This document shows, one piece after another, positions 11,611-23,422 of a stretch of 64,000 nucleotides of DNA; position 1 is the first letter of the stretch, and each line of letters opens with the position of its first letter. The DNA is from Mytilus edulis (lineage: Eukaryota > Mollusca > Bivalvia > Mytilida > Mytilidae). The translations under genes and the position numbers were made by a program. The notes beneath the pieces are model-generated. The model searched no databases. It saw nothing but the letters and a program-made list of their open reading frames with translations, and was not told the origin of the DNA. The DNA lies in NCBI RefSeq assembly GCF_963676685.1, contig NC_092345.1:78681592-78745591 (forward strand), given 5' to 3'.

Positions 11611-14600
11611 CTTAAATAAAAATAGATTGTGATATTGAATGCAGCAACTTTGTAATAAATTTGTTTCTACTTATTCGTGATAAACCTTTATACTTACCCA
11701 AAAACATGTATCTAATATTTACGAAAATACACCGTTTACATTAATTCGACAACAACATCCAAATGAATCTTCAATGTGTTGATCCCATGTGTATTGGTGA
11801 CAGCCTCGTGCTTACAATTTTTTTTCTGCATCTAGAGGTTGAGAAAGAGACAGAAAAGGAGTGCCTTGCATACGAAAAAAATACAAAAATACAGGAAAAT
11901 ATTTTTTTCTTAATCTTTTCCGGTAAATAACACGAAGTTTCTTTATTAATGTAATTACATAGTTCTTTTAAATATTTACCTGGTTTTCCAGTCAGAAGTT
12001 TGTAGTCTTTATATCGAATAGCAGCATGTTTCGTAGTATCAAAACTACTGTTAAATAATGGTCTGCCAAACCGACGCGCTAAAGGATCAATACCATGAAG
12101 AATGACTTCTCTGGGGCTCTTCTCTCTCCCACTGATATATTCAATCAAAATTGAAAATAAATAAATACATGTATGTATTATGCTCAACTTACAACAATAT
12201 AATAATATTTAAAAAATGCAGTAACATAACAATTGTTTAATACCGAACACTTAAAATCATTATTGAAAGAAAACATAACACAAATACAAAAATAAAGAAG
12301 TAGAAAAATAGTGAAAATATCTTGAGACTCGTGTTGCCGTTCTTGCTAATTTCTCATACAAGCTTACTAATATTTTTCAACTCTATATATAAAAAAAAAC
12401 ATGTATAAGATATATACTAATAGTTGTAATTTATTTTGATTTCTGTAGTCTCTCATCATTCTTAATAGAATGGTACTTGTATTTTAGTTTATAAAATGTC
12501 TGTTTCATTTACATAAATCAAAAGTATATATCATTTGTATATCATGATGATTGTTTTATATGTATACATGATGTATTAGAAGTGGTGAAACTTTAATAAA
12601 ATATCATCAAATAAAAATAAGTTAAACGCAATAGGACTCCCAAAGAAGACATAAGGATATGAACAAATTACTCTTCTCGCCTAAACATTGGAGTTTAATT
12701 ACCAAAAACATCTGACATTCAATTAATTATTTTGGAAATTAACGAAGTTAATGATGTACACCTCTGAGGAGCCAAACATTTCTAGAATTAAATTTGGTTT
12801 CTTCAAGGATTTGTTCAGTACTTTACAAAGCCTTGGTTTTACTTGATTTTTTGGTTTATATAAATGTAAGAAAGTAATATGCATGATTCCAATCGTTATA
12901 TTTCCATCATAATTTAAACGCAGAATACTGACATACCTTATCGCATCCCACTGATCAAATCCGTCGAGAGGTTTTACCCCTTCAAAGTTCCCTTGAGCCT
13001 GATTTACAAGTGTTGGAAACCAGTCAGTAACATGCATTAGTTCTCGAGACACTGTCCCTTTATTTCTTACTTGTCCGCCACACACAAATCCTACTCCACG
13101 AATTCCTCCTTCAAAATTACCTCCCTTGTTTCCTCGCAATGGATAATTATTGCCACCTCTACTGATTTGACCACCATTATCTTGAAAGAATAATTATTTA
13201 ATAAAGTGTGGTCTGTCAGTACAAGCCAACTACAAGACAAAAAAATCAAAGATTGAAGGTGTTATGCTTGAAATGGTATAGAAAATATAGTAATGTTACA
13301 TATCTTATGTAGGTATTTCCCTATAATATTTTTCGTAAGAACCTAGATTTTCAAGCTAAGGACAGAAAGAAACCTTACACAAATAATGTAGACGTAATAT
13401 CAAGTGTCAAATTTACTTATATTGCAAAAATGCTGATATGTGTAATCCTAACCAAAAAAGAAATAGTATCATCATAATGAATTATTTATTCGTGAAAACG
13501 ACTACGTAGCTTACATGTATATTGCCAACTTTATTTAATTATTGATTAAACCAATTTTGTGGAAAGTGTTATATATTTTGTTACCAAAGTTTTAAAATAT
13601 GAAATATAATCACAATTTTGTTTTGTTTTAGCAAAATTAATTTTACTACTACTGTCCCTATAACATTTTGAAAACTATGAATCCCAAAAGGGTAAATTTT
13701 CAAAATGAGAAACAATGAAATTGAAAGTTTAGTCTCATTAGAATAATATTTTAGATAAAGGCCAAAAGGCTTAAAGCCAAATTTTGCTTGGATTATTTTA
13801 TTGAAAATATTCGGACATGCATGTACTTTTGCAATAAATTTAGCAATTAAGATGTGCTGTAAAATTCATTTTAAAATAGAAGTCTACAATAAGTGTTGTT
13901 TTTGTCAGTTGCAATTGTAAAAAAAAACGGGGGTTAATCTGTCATTTTGCTGTGAGAAGCTGGAAAATCATTGTAATTATGTGCCAAAATCTGTTGAGAG
14001 CTTTTAACTTTAACAGAATGGCCTTACCTGTTGAAAAGATAAAGATAGTATTCTCCCAGAGTCCCTTTCGTTTTAGGGCTCTCGTTATATTTCCAACACC
14101 TTCGTCTAACGCAGAAACCATTCCTTTCAAAAGAACAAAAATATCAATTGTACATAATTGTAATAATCAACATCTTTGTGTTTCATGTCGAACAATCAAT
14201 TATGTCATTAATTCATTTCAGAGCTCTGAATTCATTCGTTACTCGTGTCCTTTTTCGCTACGAGGTTATAATAAAAAAGGTCCTGAAATTGTTTACAAAT
14301 TAACCTTTGTTGTGTATTTTGATTAATAGTTATGCATTCGGTGATTATGTTTATATTGGACAATGACGCAAACGTGTGTGCAAATGCTTTACACAAGGTT
14401 ACAGACTGTTTATTTTAATCATATTTCATTCCTTTCATATAGTATCAATAACATGTAGATAGACAAAGATCTGAAGCATCTACATCATGTGGAGCAAACA
14501 ATGTTTATTTGAACAAACTTCGAACGCAAGACATGACTGTTTAAACTGTTGCTCAATTTAAATATTTGGATACTGAATCTTGTCATACAGTAAGTTTGAG

Positions 14601-17600
14601 ATGCCTATATTGTGTTTCACTCGGCGTTTCCGGAAAAAAAAGTTTACGTTTCCGCAAAGAAATATCTTACCTTTCCGGAAAAAAGGAACTATTCCGGAAA
14701 AAATAAATTATTGCTTTTCCGCAAATAATTGAGGAATACTTGTTGATCGAAAGCAAAGCCATAATATAAAATAAATATTAAGTAAGTCAAAGGTCATCAT
14801 AACATGCAAGTAAAATTCATCATTTAAATCTATGAAAACGTATGTTCAAAAGTCAGCACTAATCAGAAATATCTTGATATGAGTTCATAAGTCAGTTCTG
14901 GCAGAATATTTGTAGCCAATACGCCGCACAAAGTCCACAGTAGTACATTCACCGTTTACAAGTTTTGTATTTTGTTCAAGAAGGAAGTCCATCTTCTCCT
15001 TTTCACATTTCCAAACGAGTGCTTTTACAGTTAGAGTTCTCATCTTTATGTAAGATGTTGTTTGCAGTTTCAATAACACATCGATAAAAACAAAAATGTT
15101 AGGATGGCTAGCGTAAAACTGCTCGTTCAAGTGGGCATGAAAAGACTCATCCCTATTCGTGTTTTCGTAACAGCAGTATGCATTACACATTCAAAGTCAT
15201 TATGAACTACCTCGGGCTGGTAAGTTATTCTTCGGGTAGTGCACACATCAATAAGCCGATCCAACAGTTTCGTGTAACATTCCTCGGATTTAAGTGGAAG
15301 TAACGCAAATACAAGACGAATGTAGTTACCATTTTTACATCCATGTATCGAATAAACTTAGTTGGTAGAAAAATTTCGGACAGGATTTAAATGTGCCATC
15401 TATGAAAATATCAGTCATTTCATTACATAGACATACCAAGTTGGTGAAACATGAAAGTATAACGATTCCCGAATCAAATTCATTGACGAATTAAAAGTGA
15501 AAATAAGTCTCAGTTTTGTTAGTGTTCAAATCTATATGTCTTAATGTCTCGTGAATTTCTAATCTACATTTAGGTAATTTTGGAAACTGCTTTCGCCTGT
15601 CTCTGTATAAGGGCATAGCAACATTTTTCAAGTCAATATATTTTCAAATATTTATAATTTACCAGGTAAATTTCCGGAAAAGTAATAAATGCAAATTGCT
15701 GAAACGTTTACTTTAAATTTGCGGAAACGTAGCATTGAGACTTTGAAAAATTAGCGGAAATGCAATTCGCCCGTTTCACTGAAGGTATCATACGTTCACT
15801 CATCCATGACGAAATGACGTATCACTCATACGTTCACGCATACATAACGAAAGAACTCTTTATCGACTATTGGCTAGCTTTATTTTTTTATTATTATGGA
15901 ATCGAATTTAAATTCATCGTACAACACCATTGCCAATATATTATGTCATTTAACTTTAAAACTTAAACTGCCAAGGTAACTGTCTTATATCCAAGTCGAT
16001 ATGAGAAGATAACTATGTTTGGGTAGCTGTCTTATATCTAAGTCGATATTAGAAGATAATTATGTTTGGGTAGCTGTCTTATATTTAAGTCGATATGAGA
16101 AGATAATTATGTTTGGGTAGCTGTCTTATATCCAAGTCGATATGAGAAGCTAATTATGTTTGGGTAGCTTTCTTATATCCAAGTCGATATGAGAAGATAA
16201 TTATGTTTGGGTAGCTGTCTTATATCTAAGTCGATATGAGAAGATAATTATGTTTGGGTAGCGGTCTTATATCCAAGTCGATATGAGAAGATAATTATGT
16301 TTGAGTAGCTGTCTTATATCCAAGTCGATATGAGAAGATAATTATGTTTGGGTAGCTGTCTCGTATCTAAGTCGATATGAGAAGATAATTATGTTTGGGT
16401 AGCTGTCTTATATCTAAGTCGATATGAGAAGATAATTATGTTTGGGTAGCTTACTTATATCCAAGTCGATATGAGAAGATAATTATGTTTGGGTAGCTGT
16501 CTTATATCTAAGTGGATATGAGAAAACATGTGTTTGGGTAACTGTCATATCTAAGTGAGTAACTTCTAGATATCACGAGCAAACATGTGTTTTTGGTAGC
16601 TGTCTTAATCTAAGTGGATATTTCATGAGATTGTCTCTTACCTGCATACTGTCGTCTATGTATATCCGGAATAGTATTTTTGTATGGATGAATATATCTC
16701 TTTGGTGCTTGTAGAGGGGAATGAGGAGCTTGATATGGTACATACATGAACAAAGGCTGCGGATGACACCAAAAAAATAATGCAATACTGTATTAATCTT
16801 CAATAACAAATAAATAGCTATTAAAGGACTGAAATGTATATGTTCATAAAACAGATAAACACTATCCTTTTTCTGTACTCACGGTTACCTTAAAATTGAC
16901 AAATATGTTATATTTTTCCATGTAACAAATAACCTTTATTTTTCTTTTAATTATTAATGTCTTGGGTTTTATTTGTTCTAATTAGTGTATAAGTATATCA
17001 AATAACTTTTTGTAGCGGATAATTGCTCCGTTTTGAAGAAAATTAAAGCGATATGGTGTTTAATTCAAGACAGAAATCCCCCTGCTGAAAGCAAAAGCAA
17101 CGTCGATTTACAGAATAGTTTAAGATTTCGAGAAATAAGTATTAACTTATTGTTGCATCAAGAAATATACCTTAGACGATTGGTGACTATCGATGATATC
17201 CACAGCTCGTCGTGAAAACAGAGTTGTCGAATATTCACGATTGGTTCGTATTTGACGTTCATTTTCCCTAAAATCATCCCCGCACATTCCTCGGTCACAA
17301 CGTCTGTGATGATAGTGGGATTTAGAACCGACCAGAAAACCTGAAAAATAACGAACATGAATCGACAAAATTATATTATTGTTTTTTTTTTCTTTTTTTC
17401 TTTTTTCTATAAATTCGTATATTGCAAGTCAATTCTTCAGTGTTTATTAACTTATTCAAAGAACGAATTACAAGCAGATTTAAATTTCATAATCATTACC
17501 AGGCAAACAAATGATTTCATCTTTATGCATGAACATTAAATGACTGAGACTTTAAGGGGGTGAATTTCATATTTATGATTTCTTGTTACACTTGGAAAAA

Positions 17601-20526
17601 AATTGACGATATCATTACTCATTTCTAATATTTCCGTGTGGTTTTTTTCAAAGTGGTTGGTCTTTTAAATATGCATTATAGAGATGACGTATGATTTCCA
17701 ATGATACAAATATCCATCACATATAAAAAAAAAAAAAAAAAAGTTCGTCTATTGGTTAGATGCATGTTTTTTTTATATTCATAGTTTTAATTTTTAAACC
17801 TTTAATTTGTTCTTTATGATGTACCTTTGTCTTTGCTTTTTTGATATCGCTTAACTTAATATGTAAATTATATAATTTGATTCACCATAAAATGTATCAA
17901 ATCCTCGTCGTGTTGGAAGAAATTCATTTTTGTAGAAACCAAGATGCCATTTCCCAATACAGTGTGTGCTATATCCAGCCTGTTGAATTTTATCTGCTAT
18001 AGTCAGACTATCGGTTGGCAAGGCAGTCGGTTTAGATGGCTGTATATTACCATGTTGCATTCCAGTACGAATCTGTAAATACATGTGGAAACCATAAAAT
18101 TAAATGAAGTTTTGTACCAGTGAGATATTACATTTGTTTGTGGCACAAATTGACATTAAATCAGTTCCAGATGAAATAAAAAATCATCGTATACCACGAT
18201 CTATACAGGCCTAGAATTGTACTAATCATGCCCAATTATATGACACGATAGAACATTCAAATGTTTATATTCCTAGTTTGTCCCCAGCGTGATGCGTTCG
18301 TCCATCCGTCTGTCCGTTCGGTTTTGTTGACGCTCTCGCGTGTATATTACTTGTTTAGTTTTTATAAAACTTATAGCATAGCTTTATGCAAGCAATGTCT
18401 CAGACAAGTTCGAAAATCAGTGCTGATCATTTCTTCTTAAAAGGGTTATAATTATGCCTCTCGGGAATATTGATTATATTGGAAATTGCATCGCATTTGC
18501 TCTGAACCCTTCACTTCTCTAAGATAGTTGAAAAAAAAAGTTTTCGTTATTGCCCTTGGAAAGATAATGGATAGATGAAATATGTGCAACGCGGGCAACA
18601 TTGGAACTCTATTTTATTTAGCATACTGCATTGATAAGTTTTATTTGGCACAACTTTTTGGACTTTTGGATCCTCAATGCTCTTCAACTTTGTACTTGGT
18701 TGGCTTTATAAATATTTTGATATGAGCGTCACTGATGAGTCTTATGTAGACGAAACGCGCGTCTGGCGTACTAAATCATAACCCTGGTACCTTTGATAAC
18801 TAATTATGCAAAAAGTACTTGTAGATGGCATTGGTAAAAAAATTAGTATAAAGGACTTGAAATACATTTTGGTTAGTACTATAGTTGAATATTCAGATTC
18901 GTAATTATACATCACTACGATTTAAACTTCACTGTATCTATTAATAAATGACGACACTATTGGAAAAGGAAAGACTGCAGATCTATATTATCTGTTATGT
19001 AGTTTGCCTGTTACACATGTATATATGTGTCTGAGTGTTTCAAAATAAAGTTATTATTTTTCTGTTATTTTACTTTCCACTCTTAAACACATTGTTTTTA
19101 AGGATGGACATTACAATAAAAGATTAAAAAAAAAAGGATGAATTCATCAAAAAAAGGTAAGGCAAGCTATATCGTGTTAATGTAAGTAGTATATAAATTA
19201 AAAAAAATCAATGCTCAATGCAACATTGAAACAAAATGAATTCCTGTACCCTGTAGCGCCTGTGCTTAAAGTCATAAATGTCTCCAACTAATTAGTGACA
19301 TCTGATGTAATATTTCTACTGGTAACCACTTTTTAGTCTTTAACTTCCCCGTCCTTTGGTCTCTGGTGGAGAGTTGTCTCATTGAAAGATTGGAAGGTCT
19401 GCGACTTAGACATATCTCTGTGTCCATAAAATAATTGTGATCGGAATAATAGGAAAGGTTCAGCATAAGTCGATAGAACAGACACGATATAATATAATAA
19501 ACATAGTACATATAAAATCAAGACATGTACAATGATTTCCGATGAGACGACTGTCCACAGAGATCACTGAATGGCAGGAATTTTAGCAGCTTTATATGTT
19601 TCCGTTCAGCAGATGCAATAATAACCAAAACTATACCATTTAACAAGGTATAAAAGTCTCTGGTAAGATACATTTCAAACAGAAAAGCATCGGCCTGGTT
19701 TATAATAAAACCAAACATAAAAAACAAATCTGGCTTACAAAACAAATGACCAACACTGCATTGATTGCCCTTTTATTAGTGTCTCATAAGTCGTTTTTGT
19801 GGTTGTTTTATGTGTATGTATCTATATAATTTTGCTTATTTTCTTGTCAATTTAAAATATGTGAGATCTTAATAAACTATTTACTTACTTTACTTTCTTC
19901 CTCTGTTGTAAGTGTGGCATTATTTAATTGTCGCAAATCATGAATTATATGGTCATAATTATGAATTAAATGTTTACAAAACTTAAAATTTTGAAATTCT
20001 AAGGCTTTTCTACACCAGGAATAGATTACTTTAGCTGTATTTGGCAAATATTATAGATGTTTTTGATCCTCAATGTTCTTCAACTTCTTACTTTATTTGT
20101 GCTTTTTAACTGTTTATTCGGGCGACATTACTGATGAGTCTTTTGTAGACGAAACGCGCGTTTTGGCGAAAATACATAATTTCAATTTTGGTATCTATGA
20201 TGAGTTTATTTATTATCAACTATTAAAACAGGACATGATCTTTTGAAGCTGTAAAATGAAATTATGTATATCATAGTCTATACTACTCTTACCTGGTATC
20301 TTCCAGACAAAAGACATGATCTAGTAGGTGTACATATTGGTTGTACATAATAGTTTTCTAATTTAACTCCTTCGTTTGCCAACCTATCTAAGTTAGGGGT
20401 ACGGATCTCTGATCCGTGATATCCAATGTCATTAAATCCATAATCATCTACCAGAATAAAGATAATATTGGGCTTACTCAATACCACATCCTGTAAGACG
20501 GTTAATAACAGCGCAACACAGAACAT
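11345..20526 (-). CDS. Arylsulfatase B-like sulfatase (complete, eight exons)
   Basis: Type I sulfatase that hydrolyses sulfate esters; the ARSB family acts on N-acetylgalactosamine-4-sulfate of dermatan/chondroitin sulfate in lysosomes, and invertebrate members may be secreted. Exons by position: 20526-20293, 18072-17886, 17340-17171, 16756-16642, 14123-14028, 13180-12937, 12131-11980, 11610-11345. All junctions are GT/AG, phases close exactly, and the CDS is 1464 nt (487 aa). Residues 1-17 look like a signal peptide; an in-frame TAA lies 21 nt before the ATG. Catalytic set seen: D27-D28 (LVDDYG), formylglycine cysteine C65 and R69 in CTPTR, K119 and H121 (GKWHLG), H209 (APHSPLQ), D268-N269 (DNGG) and K286 (RGNKGG). 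The GRRCDRG-type block of ARSB/ARSI/ARSJ is present ([10 protein letters not shown]). CTPTR carries Thr where CTPSR is commonest. Length is close to human ARSB (533). ARSI/ARSJ-like is the alternative name. Introns are repeat-laden, above all intron 4. Confidence 0.93.
11980..12131 (-). CDS. Arylsulfatase exon 7
   Basis: Encodes [17 protein letters not shown] through [12 protein letters not shown]. Acceptor ATATCAG, donor GTAAAT, phase 1. The [10 protein letters not shown] block is typical of the ARSB C-terminal subdomain. Confidence 0.9.
12937..13180 (-). CDS. Arylsulfatase exon 6
   Basis: Residues 268 to part of 349: [20 protein letters not shown], then [12 protein letters not shown] through GFDQWDAI. 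Metal ligands D268/N269 and catalytic K286 lie here. Donor GTATGT, phase 2. Confidence 0.92.
14028..14123 (-). CDS. Arylsulfatase exon 5
   Basis: Residues 236 to part of 268: [20 protein letters not shown] to IFIFST. Acceptor TTGAAAG, donor GTAAGG, phase 1. Confidence 0.9.
14635..15770 (-). mobile_element. Decayed MULE-type DNA transposon with inverted subterminal arrays
   Basis: A dead transposase frame (14885-15640, minus) is bracketed by clusters of a short palindromic motif. TTTCCGGAAA/TTTCCGCAAA recurs at 14638-14730 on the left, and TTTCCGGAAA, TTTGCGGAAACGT and TTAGCGGAAA recur at 15670-15765 on the right. The reverse complement of the right cluster reads like the left one. The cluster arrangement suggests terminal/subterminal inverted repeats of one roughly 1.1-kb element. 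Exact ends and the 9-bp target duplication expected of MULEs were not found. It sits in arylsulfatase intron 4, same strand. Confidence 0.6.
14885..15640 (-). pseudogene. MULE-family (FLYWCH-type) transposase remnant
   Basis: Translating the minus strand in pieces gives [15 protein letters not shown] and [11 protein letters not shown] (the block before the DDE domain), then [19 protein letters not shown], then after a frameshift [20 protein letters not shown], then [17 protein letters not shown]. After another break come [20 protein letters not shown] and [21 protein letters not shown] and the NDFE block carry two of the expected catalytic acids of the MULE DDE domain. Stops (for example after TYFHF) and at least two frameshifts make it non-functional. 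An internal deletion before the ASHPNIFVF block is likely. Confidence 0.7.
15980..16560. repeat. 47-bp minisatellite, about 12 copies
   Basis: Tandem array whose unit begins CTGTCTTATATCCAAGTCGA and ends TTATGTTTGGGTAG. Copies start at 15980, 16027, 16074 and so on every 47 bases to 16497, with only a few substitutions per copy (for example TCC/TCT and GATATG/GATATT). Degenerate partial units continue to about 16628, almost reaching the donor of arylsulfatase exon 4 at 16641. Confidence 0.95.
16642..16756 (-). CDS. Arylsulfatase exon 4
   Basis: Residues 198 to part of 236: [16 protein letters not shown] through [10 protein letters not shown]209 corresponds to the conserved sulfatase histidine. 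Donor GTAAGA, phase 1. Its donor is only about 13-100 bases from the degenerate edge of the 47-bp minisatellite. Confidence 0.9.
17171..17340 (-). CDS. Arylsulfatase exon 3
   Basis: Residues 141-197, from [17 protein letters not shown] to SHQSSK. Acceptor TTTTTCAG, donor GTATAT, ends in phase 0. The following intron is short (414 bases). Confidence 0.9.
17886..18072 (-). CDS. Arylsulfatase exon 2
   Basis: Residues 79 to part of 141, from IRTGMQHG to RRGFDTFYG. Contains GKWHLG (K119, H121). Acceptor TTTACAG, donor GTGAAT, ends in phase 1. Confidence 0.92.
18640..18810 (+). repeat. Dispersed mussel repeat, GACGAAACGCGCGTCTGGCG family
   Basis: Contains CCTCAATGCTCTTCAACTTT, then a GAGCGTCACTGATGAGTCTT block, then GACGAAACGCGCGTCTGGCG and a CTGGTACCTTTGATAA end. 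Related copies: 19985-20210 and 48425-48625 (plus), 30560-30715 (degenerate, plus), 40205-40425 and 42870-43070 (minus). Lies in arylsulfatase intron 1. Confidence 0.75.
19985..20210 (+). repeat. Dispersed repeat, GACGAAACGCGCGT family
   Basis: Same order of blocks as 18640-18810, here preceded by the TTTAGCTGTATTTGGCA segment and followed by TTTGGTATCTATGATGAGTT. Lies in arylsulfatase intron 1, about 80 bases from exon 1. Confidence 0.7.
20293..20526 (-). CDS. Arylsulfatase exon 1: signal peptide and active-site motif
   Basis: Residues 1-78, from ATG at 20526 to GGAAGATACCAG before a GTAAGA donor (phase 0). Holds the signal peptide, LVDDYG metal ligands and the CTPTRS sulfatase signature. 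Confidence 0.92.
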
Positions 20527-23189
20527 TAAGACCTCTTGGGTGAATTATAATCGAAGGAAGATTTCATAAACAGAAAGTTACATTTATGTAAACGTCACGG
20601 GGATGTTCATAATGCGATTTCGGAACAGATGTATGCTATGGAAATCAAAATTTTCTATGCATGCATTTTTTTCAATCGGTTATTTGTTTTCAGAACAGAT
20701 GGACGGAGGAAGAAGGGGAATATCATTTCCATTGACAAATATATATTGAAATAATAAATATGTAAGTAGACGTATAATTGAAATGAAAATACACGATTTT
20801 CAATGTCATCAATTATGCGAACAGAATCAACAGAATCGTCTTTTCCTGAGTTATAAATAATAAAATAAAGAAAGAAATATGACTGGAAAATTTATTATCG
20901 TTTATGCATTAAATAAAGAAATCATACATTATAGACATGTAAGATAAAACAGTTAAATCAACAGCTTGGCAAAAAACTAGTTCATAAATATTATGTCTAT
21001 TATGCATTATAAAATTGCTGAACCCAACCGCAATAAATATCAATCTGTCAGACTTTAATCAGTCTTCTAAGATTAATGTACACTTTTATGTGAAAAAACA
21101 AAGTCTTAGATATCCATCATTAGTTCAAAGCTGCTTCGATCGTTGAAGATCGAAAATCTAAAATTTGAAATATGTGCAAGTTATCATCAGACTTACAAAG
21201 GGTAAACATAATTTATATTTGAAATTCTGACAGTTGGACAATTTTCAACAACTTTCAAACAATCACACTCAAAACTTCAGGAATTTCTGTTTTATTGAAG
21301 AAATATATGGTCAGTGAAGGATATGTTTGTAGATTTAGAGAAGGTTTTGTTTTGTGAAGATAAAGACGTATTTCATTTTCGTTAATTCATATGGGGGTTC
21401 AGCTTTGTAGTTGTTTTTTTAAACGTCTTTGTCTCATTAAATGGTGTGAATTAATGGTTTCTAGTTGGTTCACTTCTCCAACATACATGTACTATAAGCA
21501 AAAATATTAAGGAAAACAACCTCATATTTCTCTACTGGTGAAATATCTCCAAGAGTAGTCATCAGATCATCATATAGTTCCTCATTCTTATTAATACGAG
21601 TTTAGAAAATACTCCTCCTCAATTCTACGAAGATAAATAAAGAAATGATTGGGAAACTAGGATAACATCTTTCTCGTGTGACGTTAGGTGGATTTGACTG
21701 TTAATTTTAACAAATCATATTCGCCCATAAGGTTCTCAATGTATTAAATTGGGAAATTTCGGGGTTGTGCGTTCCTCGTGAAGCTGCACCCAGATACGTG
21801 CTTTGAACGCATCAAATTTAAAAAGTGTTATTTACTTTTAACATAACAACAGTTTTGACTTTTTAGCACTATAAGATCCTCGCTAAATAACCATACTATA
21901 TAAGCATGATAAGGGATACTACTGCAACTGCAACAACTTTTTTGACTTATAACCCACCAATGGAAAAATACTTAAATTTAACTTATTGCAAAATCATATG
22001 CATAATATTCATTAAATCAAAGTCAGTTGGTATTTTGCACATTTGGGTTTGTCTATGTTATATATTTCCTTCTTCCTTTGTTTTGTTTTGTTTTTGTTTG
22101 TTTGTTGTCATTTATTGATTGTTGGTTTGTTAGTTTGTTTTGTATGTTTGCATTTTTTTTGGGGTCTTTATTTTTATCAATATGAACTTAGTTGATCGTA
22201 ATGTTTGAATAAATCAAGACAAGCATTTTAGTTTTAATTTAAGCATAAATTATCTTATTGTGACTATTCTTATGATGGACAGTATGCATCAGAAATTCTA
22301 CGTTTAAGATTCAATAAATAAGCATTCGGTTCATTAAAAAAATCAATGAGAACGAATATGTTTGTAAGTCAAAGCAAACAATTGAATATAATTGGTGACA
22401 CTAATACAATAATCGATTTAAGAAAAGTTGGTTGATGGACAAGAAATTGCGTTTAGTGTTTAAAATATTAAATCTGAATCTTAATGACTAGAATAGGTTG
22501 ACATCACATGTTGTGGAAGAAATTTTATTAAACGCTTTTTGGTGCTTTAAACTGCATGTTTTACCGCTTCTTACGTTTATTTAATATTATTATAGATTTG
22601 TGTCACAATTATTGAATTCATAATATAAATGCTACACATATCATTTATTAATACTAAATGCATAAAACAAATTAAAAAATACCATCGAAAATAATGTCGT
22701 TAAGGGAGCTACCATTTGATTTTTATGAGGGGGGGGGGGGGGGGGGGGGGGGTTAGGATAAAAAAAAAAATTAAATGCATGACAGGCATTTTTAGTAATA
22801 AAAAAGTGGGAGGAGGACAATTTATGTAAAAAAAAGTTAGGATAAACTGACAAAAAAGATCGGACCTTATAGAGTGAAAGATAAAAAGGCAGGACAGAGA
22901 TAAAAACTTTAAAAAAAAAATGCTGGACAAACATTTTCATCCTAGTACCCACCCCAATAAAATCAAATGGTAGCTCCATAAACATAGGAACAGCATATTA
23001 AATGAAAAGCTAAAACACATACTTAAGAGATGTTTTACATTTAAGATATCCATGATTTTGTAATTAATAAGGGATACACAAATTTAAAGCTTCTCGTTTG
23101 CTTGAGGATCACTGAAGGGACATTAATTGTCGAAATGCGCATCTGGTACATTTAAATTGGTACCGTAAATATTATTATTGATACAAATG
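20527..23189. other. Intergenic DNA between arylsulfatase 5' end and CAP gene 1
   Basis: No gene seen. It should contain the arylsulfatase promoter (minus strand) just above 20526, but no clear core element is visible. It includes the poly-G MITE at 22705-22977 and a GAAATGCGCATCTGGTAC repeat at 23096-23185. Confidence 0.35.
22705..22977. mobile_element. Short MITE-like element with a 24-nt poly-G tract
   Basis: Bounded by inverted copies of GGAGCTACCATTTGATTTT (22705-22723 and the reverse complement at 22959-22977). Near the left end is an uninterrupted run of 24 G (22729-22752), and the interior is purine-rich. No coding capacity. No clear target duplication. Confidence 0.7.
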
Positions 23190-23422
23190 TCAAATATTAT
23201 CATCATCATCTGATTCGTTATCACGTGGAGATAAACACTTGGAAAATCTTCTTTCAGATGGTTCCTGAACCAGACGTGGCAAAACTTGTTCGTGATATTT
23301 TCCTTTTACGTTACCAACAGGTTTATAACATGCCACTACAATCACGCGCTTTCCTTTCACTGTCATACCAAATCCTACTTCCTTTGTGTCCTTCCAGATC
23401 AGCTGTGTAAAATTTCGGCACT
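23190..23422 (-). CDS. CAP protein 1, exon 3 (terminal)
   Basis: Encodes KCRNFTQLIWKDTKE through the HEQVLPRL block and an acidic tail, to TGA at 23190-23192. Acceptor ACTTTCAG. The stop lies within about ten bases of a dispersed repeat. Confidence 0.88.

Noticed and set aside
13952-14326. 124-codon plus-strand frame
   Set aside because: It is the antisense shadow of arylsulfatase exon 5, whose frame, splice sites and conserved residues are convincing.
15980-16560. CRISPR-like array
   Set aside because: Units are contiguous 47-bp tandem copies without unique spacers, in a eukaryotic intron.
16573-16809. 78-codon minus-strand frame overlapping exon 4
   Set aside because: Runs in another frame through arylsulfatase exon 4 and the degenerate minisatellite edge.
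22641-22985. 114-codon minus-strand frame with a poly-proline run
   Set aside because: The proline run is the complement of the G24 tract in a MITE-like element; not a gene.
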